Positions 57,097 through 64,000 of a DNA stretch of 64,000 nucleotides are shown here, piece after piece. The notes under the pieces are model-generated. The model was not told the DNA's origin. It did no database searches and worked only from the letters and a program-made list of their open reading frames with translations. Positions within the stretch are counted from its first letter, which is position 1; each line of letters opens with the position of its first letter. The stretch is from Nocardioides sp. Soil805 (GTDB lineage: Bacteria > Actinomycetota > Actinomycetes > Propionibacteriales > Nocardioidaceae), in contig NZ_LMSU01000002.1 of NCBI RefSeq assembly GCF_001429625.1, positions 744,001-808,000 of the forward strand, given 5' to 3'. The position numbers and the translations under genes are program-made.

Positions 57097-58878
57097 ATGC
57101 TGCGCCGCGTCGTACCTGTCCTGCTCGCGCTGGGGCTGACCGCCTCCGCGTGCAGCGGCGACCCCGCGTCCGAGCCGGCGGCGGCTCCCTCGGCGGAGCC
57201 CACGGCGGCGGAGACCACCCCGCCCACGCCGGCCGAGCGCCTCGGCCTGGTCGAGGGCTGGGGTCCCACGCAGGCCGAGCTCGAGCGGGCGGCCCGGCTG
57301 GTCGGACGGATGTCGCTGCCCGAACTCGCCGGCCAGGTGATCGTGGCGGAGTGGCGCGGGACGACGGCGCCTGTGGCGATGGTGCGCCAGCTCCACCTCG
57401 GCGGGGTGATCGCCTTCTCCGACAACGTCGCCTCCACCGGGCAGATCCGCTCGGTCAACGCGACCCTGGAACGCGCCGTACGACGCCCGTGGCCGCTGTT
57501 CGTCTCCGTCGACCAGGAGGGCGGCATCGTCGAGCGGGTCAAGGGCGACGCCACCCGCTTCCCGACCTTCATGTCCGCCGGGGCCGCGGGGGACCCGCAG
57601 GTGACCACGGCGGCCTACCGCGCCAGCGCCGCGGAGCTGCGGGGCCTCGGCTTCGACGCGGTGTTCGCCCCGGACGCCGACGTCACCTCCGGGCCGGCGG
57701 ACCCCACCATCGGCTCGCGCTCGGCGGGCTCGGCCCCCGGGACGGTCGGCACCCAGGTGGAGGCCGCGGTCGAGGGGATCGAGCAGGCCGCGGTGGTGCC
57801 GGTGCTCAAGCACTTCCCGGGCCACGGGTCGGTGCCGCAGGACAGCCACCTCACGCTCCCGGTGCAGGACCGCAGCAGGAAGCAGCTCGCCGCCGTCGAC
57901 CTCGCCCCCTTCGCGACCGCCGTCGAGGCGGGCGTCCCCGCCGTGATGGTCGGGCACATCGACGTCCGCGCGATCGACCCCGGGGTGCCGTCATCGATGT
58001 CGCGCCGGATGGTGACCGGCGTGCTGCGCGAGCAGCTCGGCTTCGACGGGGTGGCGATCACCGACTCGCTGTCGATGGCGGGCGTCCAGCAGCAGTACGA
58101 CGCCGCGCGCTCGGCCGTGCAGGGCCTGCGCGCCGGCAACGACGTGCTGCTGATGCCGCCCTCGCCGGCCGCCGCCCGGGCCGGGATCGTGCGGGCCGTG
58201 CGCTCCGGGTCACTGCCCCGCCGCCGGCTCGAGCAGGCAGCGGCGCGGATGGTCGCGCTGCTCCTGCACTCCGAGGGCACACCCGCCCAGCGGCGGGGTC
58301 GGCCCGCCGGCTCCGGGCGGGCGGCCTCGCGCGCGCTCAGCGCCGCCGCGATCACGAGTGTCGCCGGGGAGTGCCGCGGGCGCCTCGTCGGCGACGTCGT
58401 GACGCCCGTCGGGGACCCGGTGGCCGTGGCCAACTTCGCCGGCGCCGCCCGGGCGGCCGGCCTCGACGTCCTCACCCGCCGGGCCGCCCCGGCGTCCCTG
58501 ACGACCGCGGAGCCTCCGCCCCGGCGGAAGAAGAAGGAGAAGGTCCAGGCCTTCGAGCGCCGCCGCGCCGCGTGGAAGACGCGCGAGCGTCGCCGGGTGG
58601 CGGCCCTGGAGCGGTGGAACGACGCCGAGGACGCGCGCCTCGCCGCCGGCACGAGCATCGGCTTCACGGGCTTCCAGGACACGACGTACGACGGTGAGGT
58701 CGCCGTCGCGACCGACACGCCGTACGTCCTGGGCCGGGTCTCCGCCCCCGTGCGCCTTGCGACGTACGGCGACACCCCGGGCGCCATGTCCGCGCTCGTC
58801 GACGTCCTGCTCGGACGGGCCTCGGCCCCCGGCCGGCTGCCGGTCGCCGTGGCCGGGGTCGAGCGCCGCGGCTGCTAG
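57097..58878 (+). CDS. glycoside hydrolase family 3 beta-N-acetylhexosaminidase lipoprotein
   Basis: A 593-residue lipoprotein with the signal ending in TASAC and a Pro/Ala/Glu linker to about 45. The GH3 domain (about 60-385) includes FVSVDQEGGIVERV, VLKHFPGHGSVPQDSHLTLP (catalytic His on the flexible loop of NagZ-type enzymes), VMVGHIDV and the nucleophile Asp in AITDSLSMAGV. The C-terminal 200 residues are a family-poor domain with a basic, coiled stretch (RRKKKEKVQAFERRRAAW). It probably trims peptidoglycan GlcNAc. GAGACT 6 nt before the ATG may give a leaderless start. Confidence 0.92.
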   Translation: MLRRVVPVLLALGLTASACSGDPASEPAAAPSAEPTAAETTPPTPAERLGLVEGWGPTQAELERAARLVGRMSLPELAGQVIVAEWRGTTAPVAMVRQLHLGGVIAFSDNVASTGQIRSVNATLERAVRRPWPLFVSVDQEGGIVERVKGDATRFPTFMSAGAAGDPQVTTAAYRASAAELRGLGFDAVFAPDADVTSGPADPTIGSRSAGSAPGTVGTQVEAAVEGIEQAAVVPVLKHFPGHGSVPQDSHLTLPVQDRSRKQLAAVDLAPFATAVEAGVPAVMVGHIDVRAIDPGVPSSMSRRMVTGVLREQLGFDGVAITDSLSMAGVQQQYDAARSAVQGLRAGNDVLLMPPSPAAARAGIVRAVRSGSLPRRRLEQAAARMVALLLHSEGTPAQRRGRPAGSGRAASRALSAAAITSVAGECRGRLVGDVVTPVGDPVAVANFAGAARAAGLDVLTRRAAPASLTTAEPPPRRKKKEKVQAFERRRAAWKTRERRRVAALERWNDAEDARLAAGTSIGFTGFQDTTYDGEVAVATDTPYVLGRVSAPVRLATYGDTPGAMSALVDVLLGRASAPGRLPVAVAGVERRGC

Positions 58879-60080
58879 ACGGGCTCGACCAGCAGGGCGG
58901 TCCCGGAGCCGGCGACCCGGGTCATGACCAGGGTGCCCTCGTTGTCGCCGGAGAGCGCGAGGCGCTTGCGCAGCAGCTCGGGCACCACGTCGACGCCGCG
59001 CTTCTTGATGGCCAGGCGGCCGATCCGGCGCTCGCGCAGGGCGGCCCGGAGCGGCTTCTCCCGGTAGGGCAGCTCCTCGAGCACCCGGTAGGAGCGGGCG
59101 AAGGGGGAGTGGAACGCCTCGTCGGAGGTGACGTAGGCGATGTGCTCGTCGACCAGGCCGCCCCCGACCCCGGCGGCCACGGCGGTGACCAACCCGGCCC
59201 GGATGACGGCTCCGTCGGGCTCGTAGAGGAACGCGCCGACGTCGCGCACCGGGCGCGGCCGACCGGCGTACGGGTCGTCCTCGTCGGTGAGGGTGGCGAG
59301 CCCGCCCGCCGCGTGTCCTGAGCCCGTCGAAGGGATCACGGTGGCCCGACGACGGACGGTGGCCAGCACCGGCGACCACAGCGCCGCCTCCTTGACCTCG
59401 CCGGCGTCACTGACCCACTCGGCCTCGATGCCGTCGGGCAGCATCGCGTGGGGGATGCCGGGCGCGACCTTGACCACGGCGGTGCCGGTCAGGAGCTCGA
59501 GCACGAACGGCCACGGCGGGGTCCACCCCTCCGCGTCGAAGACCCGGCCCCGCGCCCCCCGACGTGCGGGGTCGGCGAAGACGGCCCCGAAGCCCGAGAC
59601 GTCCAGGGTGGTGGCGTCGGCGACCTGGACGGCGCCGGGCAGCCCGAGGGCGTCGAGGTTGGCCTGCGCGAGGGCGACACGCACCGGGTCGAGGTCCACC
59701 CCGGCCGCGGTCAGGCCGGCGCGGGCGAAGGCCAGCAGGTCGCCGCCGATGCCGCAGCCGAGGTCGAGGACACTGTCCGGTCGGGCCGCCGCGAGCCGGG
59801 CCGCCCGGTGCTCGGCGACCCGGAAGCGGGTCGCCTGCTCGAGCGCGTCCGGGGTGAAGAACATGCGGGGGGCCAGGTCCCCGAACTTCGCGACCGCCCG
59901 GGCCCGCAGCTGCACCTGGGTGGTGGCCGCGGCGGCACGGGCGGGGTCGGGCTCGAGGCGGCGCACCGCCGTGGTGGCGCGGACCGGGTCACCGCCATGA
60001 TCGACCCATGCGTGGGTCGCCTCCTCCAGCAGCCGCCGGCCGGCATCGGTCTGGAGCCAGGCCAGCGTCTCGAGGTCCAC
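58875..60080 (-). CDS. class I SAM methyltransferase with THUMP-like domain
   Basis: A 401-residue protein. The N-terminal helical part is followed by a SAM-binding domain with SVLDLGCGIGGDLLAFARAG and AVFADPARRGARGR, a DPAR-type catalytic motif of nucleic-acid methyltransferases. The C-terminal THUMP-like domain (IGRLAIKKRGVDVVPELLRKRL) suggests an RNA substrate, possibly tRNA or rRNA. An in-frame insertion PSTGSGHA comes from the dispersed 21-bp repeat at 59314-59334. Its stop and that of the convergent GH3 gene share the palindrome CTAG. Confidence 0.85.
   Translation of the reverse strand: MDLETLAWLQTDAGRRLLEEATHAWVDHGGDPVRATTAVRRLEPDPARAAAATTQVQLRARAVAKFGDLAPRMFFTPDALEQATRFRVAEHRAARLAAARPDSVLDLGCGIGGDLLAFARAGLTAAGVDLDPVRVALAQANLDALGLPGAVQVADATTLDVSGFGAVFADPARRGARGRVFDAEGWTPPWPFVLELLTGTAVVKVAPGIPHAMLPDGIEAEWVSDAGEVKEAALWSPVLATVRRRATVIPSTGSGHAAGGLATLTDEDDPYAGRPRPVRDVGAFLYEPDGAVIRAGLVTAVAAGVGGGLVDEHIAYVTSDEAFHSPFARSYRVLEELPYREKPLRAALRERRIGRLAIKKRGVDVVPELLRKRLALSGDNEGTLVMTRVAGSGTALLVEPV
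59314..59334. repeat. dispersed 21-bp repeat, copy 2 (PSTGSG-encoding)
   Basis: It differs from 20271-20291 at one of 21 bases, has the same orientation, and is read in the same frame, giving PSTGSG in the host protein. Confidence 0.8.
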
Positions 60081-60142
60081 GCCAGCATCTTGTCAGGCGG
60101 TTCCGTGTCGCTCCGGCCCCCCGACGTGGCAAGTTCTCCTCC

Positions 60143-61153
60143 GTGCGCAAGCTGCTGCTGGTCCTCGTGCCCGTCCTGCTCATCGCCGCCCTCGCCGGCG
60201 GCGGCATCTGGCTGTCCCAGAAGGAGGAGCCGCCCACCGCGGGCGGCACCCTCGTGGACGAGGCTGCCGACGGCCTGTTGGTGGGCAGGAGCACCGACGT
60301 CCGCGTGCCCTGGGGCCGGCTGCAGGTCACCGTGACCGAGCCGCTGGACGGCATCGAGACCGACGACCAGACGGCGAGCGGGTCCTTCCTCGGCGTCCAG
60401 GTCGAGCTGCGGGCCACCGACGACACCGTCCCGGTGGACCGGCTCCCCGACGCCTCGCTCGAGGACCCGGTCTTCGGCGTCACCGCCGACGGTGAGGAGT
60501 GGGAGCTCCCCGCGCTCACGGGCTGGGTGGACGGCGTCGCGATCGTGCCCGGTGCCCGCCGCCAGTACGTCGCGCTGCCCGCCGGCGCCGAGGAGGTCGC
60601 GGTGACCATGACCTACGACGGGGTCACCCAGACCATCGACGCAACCACGGCCGACGTCACCACCGGCGACGCGGCGCCGCTCTACGACGCGTCCTTCGCC
60701 AGCCCCGGGGCGCCCTGCGGGGACCAGCTCTGGAGCACCGGCGCCGCCGCGGTCGAGGGGGCCGTGTCGGGCTGCTTCGTGCGGTCGTCGGTTAGCCACG
60801 CGTACGTCGCCGGGCTGGGCTGGGCGCCGGAGGGCTCGCGGTGGCTGGTCGTCACCGTCGTCCCGGGTGCGCCGAGCGCCTTCGAGAAGCGGCGCGGCAC
60901 CTACCAGGTCTCGGACGCCGAGACGTCGTACGCCCTCGGCTTCACCGAGCCCGTCGAGGTGTACGCCGCCAACGACCTGCTGCCGGACACGGTGGAGCCC
61001 GACCTGCTCGACCCGCAGGTCGTGGTCTTCGAGGTGCCGCAGGACCGGGGGACCGGCCAGATGGACATCCGCACGGGCCTGACGGGCGAGCTCCAGGGCC
61101 GGGGAGGGACGCGGACCGCCCGCGCACTCGTCGTGCAGGGGGCCTTCGTCTGA
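60143..61153 (+). CDS. membrane-anchored extracytoplasmic protein of unknown function
   Basis: A 336-residue protein. Residues 1-25 form a single hydrophobic anchor or signal (LLLVLVPVLLIAALAGGGIWL). The rest is predicted outside the cell: beta-rich, Asp/Thr/Val-rich, with two similar-looking beta halves (about 40-165 and 195-335) and two cysteines (APCGDQ, GCFVRS) that could form a disulfide. I do not recognise the family. The GTG has no ribosome site; CAAGTT lies 7 nt upstream as a weak leaderless -10. It sits just before the groES control region. Confidence 0.72.
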   Translation: MRKLLLVLVPVLLIAALAGGGIWLSQKEEPPTAGGTLVDEAADGLLVGRSTDVRVPWGRLQVTVTEPLDGIETDDQTASGSFLGVQVELRATDDTVPVDRLPDASLEDPVFGVTADGEEWELPALTGWVDGVAIVPGARRQYVALPAGAEEVAVTMTYDGVTQTIDATTADVTTGDAAPLYDASFASPGAPCGDQLWSTGAAAVEGAVSGCFVRSSVSHAYVAGLGWAPEGSRWLVVTVVPGAPSAFEKRRGTYQVSDAETSYALGFTEPVEVYAANDLLPDTVEPDLLDPQVVVFEVPQDRGTGQMDIRTGLTGELQGRGGTRTARALVVQGAFV

Positions 61154-61162
61154 GGGCTGCCG

Positions 61163-61189
61163 CTAGCACTCGCTCGGGGGGAGTGCTAG
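61163..61189 (+). promoter_or_regulatory. CIRCE element 1 (HrcA operator)
   Basis: CTAGCACTC and GAGTGCTAG are exact inverted 9-mers with a 9-nt spacer, matching the CIRCE consensus geometry. They lie 152 nt before groES. Confidence 0.93.
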
Positions 61190-61197
61190 CGTCTGAC

Positions 61198-61224
61198 TTG
61201 GCACTCTCACCCTGAGGGTGCCAG
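61198..61224 (+). promoter_or_regulatory. CIRCE element 2 (imperfect)
   Basis: TTGGCACTC, a 9-nt spacer and GGGTGCCAG: same geometry as element 1, 8 nt further on, with two weak pairs. Two operators suggest tight HrcA repression of groESL. Confidence 0.8.
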
Positions 61225-61340
61225 TGCTTGCGACGACGTACGACCCCCGCGACGGCGTGCGGCAGAGCAAGCCCCAACGTACGAGAGCAATCGCTCTCGA
61301 GCCCGTCTCGACCAACGTGGAAAGTGGAGGTTGATCCGAA

Positions 61341-61634
61341 GTGTCGGTCAACATCAAGCCCCTCGAGGACCGCATCGTCGTCCAGCCGCTCGACGCCGAG
61401 CAGACCACGGCCTCCGGCCTGGTCATCCCGGACACCGCCAAGGAGAAGCCCCAGGAGGGCGAGGTCCTGGCCATCGGCCCCGGCCGCATCGACGACAACG
61501 GCAACCGCGTCCCGCTCGACGTCGCCGTGGGCGACAAGGTCATCTACAGCAAGTACGGCGGCACCGAGGTCAAGTACGCCGGCGCCGAGTACCTGATCCT
61601 CTCCGCCCGCGACGTCCTCGCCGTCGTTTCCTGA
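61341..61634 (+). CDS. groES: co-chaperonin GroES (Cpn10)
   Basis: A 97-residue co-chaperonin that caps GroEL. It starts [15 protein letters not shown], and the mobile loop (about 17-33) reads [19 protein letters not shown], with [10 protein letters not shown] after it and [13 protein letters not shown] at the end. The GTG has GGAGG 10 nt upstream. The leader of about 120-150 nt contains the two CIRCE elements. It is followed by a long hairpin with a T-run before groEL. Confidence 0.98.
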   Translation: MSVNIKPLEDRIVVQPLDAEQTTASGLVIPDTAKEKPQEGEVLAIGPGRIDDNGNRVPLDVAVGDKVIYSKYGGTEVKYAGAEYLILSARDVLAVVS

Positions 61635-61639
61635 TCTCC

Positions 61640-61711
61640 GATAGTCCGTGACGATCGGACCCTCCGGCGAGGCTGCCCCGGGTCCGAACGTCACGGACTA
61701 TCTCCCTTTTT
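61640..61711 (+). terminator. long hairpin with T5 tract between groES and groEL
   Basis: Outer arms 61640-61653 and 61689-61702 are perfect 14-mers. After one A-A mismatch the stem continues with 8 more pairs (61655-61662 with 61680-61687). The T5 run at 61707-61711 follows 4 nt later. This has the form of an intrinsic terminator, 4 nt past the groES stop, so it should reduce groEL relative to groES or act as an RNA stability element. Confidence 0.75.
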
Positions 61712-61728
61712 CCGCAAGGAGCACTTGA

Positions 61729-63351
<1,623 letters not shown>

Positions 63352-63366
63352 CCCACAGCACCACCA

Positions 63367-63404
63367 CGAAGGCCGTCGTCTCCCTCGGGAGGCGGCGGCC
63401 TTCG
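63367..63404 (+). terminator. hairpin terminator after groEL
   Basis: An 18-nt arm (63367-63384) pairs with 63387-63404, with two G-U pairs and a tight 4-nt loop, starting 16 nt after the groEL stop. There is no T-run. Confidence 0.75.
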
Positions 63405-63413
63405 CGCGTCACT

Positions 63414-63473
63414 GGCCCTCAGTCGCGCAGCGGGGCCCTCAGTCGCGGAGCGGGGCCCTCAGTCGCGGAGCGA
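63414..63473 (-). repeat. 20-bp tandem repeat across the 3' end of the last gene
   Basis: Three 20-bp copies (63414-63433, 63434-63453, 63454-63473) with one or two mismatches. The third holds the final codons and stop (63461-63459) of the minus-strand gene; the other two lie just downstream of that stop. Confidence 0.85.
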
Positions 63474-64000
63474 GGCGAGCCCCTCGCGCCACGGCTCGGT
63501 GCACCGGCTGTCGAGGACCGGGCGCTCCAGGGTCTTGAGGTGGTAGACGCGGTACTCGTCGCACACGGTGGCGACGTACTGGTAGCGCTCGAGCAGCTCC
63601 TCGCCGATCCGCTCGGTCCCGGTCTCGGACCAGGTGTCGAGGGCGGTGAACTCCACGAACCACGTGGGCGCGGCCGGTCCGGTGAGCAGGTCGCGCAGCT
63701 CGACGAGGTCGGGGTCCAGGGTGCGCATCGGCAGGGACCACAGGTGCGGGTACGGCGAGCGCAGGCCGCTGGCCCACTGGATGTCGGCCCGGCCGCCGTA
63801 GACGACCAGGGTGTCGCCCGGACGTGCGGCCCGGCCGATGGCCTCGCCGGCGTAGTACTCGACGGGGCGGTAGCGCTCCTCGGTGCTGTCCCACCAGCGC
63901 CACAGGGAGTCGAGGCTGCTCAGCACGACGAGGACCACGAGGGCCTGGGTGACCCCCGTGGTGACGCGGGACCAGACGCGGAAGCGGTGCGGCAGGCGCT
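63459..64000 (-). CDS. C-terminal part of a membrane protein, possibly a polytopic glycosyltransferase (5' end outside window)
   Basis: The reading frame is open to the right edge, so only the last 180 residues are visible. They begin with a basic stretch (RLPHRFRVWSRV), followed by a hydrophobic helix (TQALVVLVVLSSLDSLW) and a soluble C-terminal domain (GDTLVVYGGRADIQWASGL, WFVEFTALDTWS). A last helix followed by a small extracytoplasmic domain is the layout of GT39/GT87-like mannosyl- or arabinosyltransferases, but the catalytic part is not in the window, so this is tentative. The GTG at 63938 is not the real start. Confidence 0.6.
   Translation of the reverse strand, partial: RLPHRFRVWSRVTTGVTQALVVLVVLSSLDSLWRWWDSTEERYRPVEYYAGEAIGRAARPGDTLVVYGGRADIQWASGLRSPYPHLWSLPMRTLDPDLVELRDLLTGPAAPTWFVEFTALDTWSETGTERIGEELLERYQYVATVCDEYRVYHLKTLERPVLDSRCTEPWREGLASLRD

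Overview
This 64 kb window comes from the chromosome of a high-GC actinobacterium, most likely a member of the Nocardioidaceae (Nocardioides-like). The evidence is the strong GC bias of nearly all genes, a mycothiol-dependent formaldehyde oxidation pair, SigE-family ECF sigma factors, a His-tailed GroEL under double CIRCE operators, and the actinobacterial gene order rplM-rpsI-glmM-coaA-glmS-acpS-nnr-alr-tsaE-tsaB-rimI-tsaD. No phage, integrase, IS element, CRISPR array, tRNA or rRNA gene was seen.

Layout. 1-1.7 kb: 3' part of truA, an overlapping rRNA-type methyltransferase gene and a small acidic protein. 1.9-3.7 kb: an island of clearly lower GC holding a two-gene phosphorelay (receiver-only response regulator plus a soluble histidine kinase with an N-terminal Cys cluster), followed by a DUF222/HNH (13E12-type) gene. 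This is the only stretch that looks acquired, and it is the best candidate for an undescribed system. 5.3-13.3 kb: isochorismatase-like hydrolase, lipoprotein-like sortase, aldo/keto reductase coupled to a CoA-disulfide-reductase-like flavoenzyme, Nramp-related transporter, ABC-F ATPase and a double-GNAT protein. 13.3-23 kb: a complete branched-chain amino-acid-type ABC transporter (livGFHM plus binding protein), a divergent PucR regulator, and three overlapping acyl-CoA dehydrogenase genes. 23-26.2 kb: HtrA-like protease, a GNAT-like protein, and a SigE-type sigma factor with a membrane protein. 26.4-34.6 kb: an XRE/NB-ATPase regulator divergent from a giant secreted amylopullulanase, with a CTTGCAAG-type operator cluster between them.

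34.7-50.1 kb is core metabolism and translation: citrate synthase, L13/S9, peptidoglycan precursor synthesis (glmM, glmS, alr), CoA and ACP activation (coaA, acpS), NAD(P)HX repair (nnr), and the t6A tRNA-modification genes, with tsaE fused to a GNAT domain, plus rimI. 50.1-55.1 kb is envelope and secretion associated: an orphan WXG100-like pair, a lipoprotein with an internal duplication, and a second sigma/membrane-propeller module. 55.3-57 kb is mscR plus its metallo-hydrolase partner. 57-61.2 kb holds a GH3 hexosaminidase lipoprotein, a THUMP-like methyltransferase and an anchored unknown. 61.2-63.4 kb is groES-groEL, with an unusual hairpin between them. The window ends inside a membrane protein gene.

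Recurrent sequence themes: (1) many genes have a TAnnnT-type -10 hexamer exactly 6-7 nt before the start codon and no Shine-Dalgarno, implying widespread leaderless mRNAs; (2) three genes have their 3' end tandemly duplicated across the stop codon in 20-23 bp units; (3) a 21-bp dispersed repeat is inserted in frame in two unrelated genes; (4) several long near-perfect hairpins without U-tracts mark gene ends. No gene-free stretch exceeds 300 bases.
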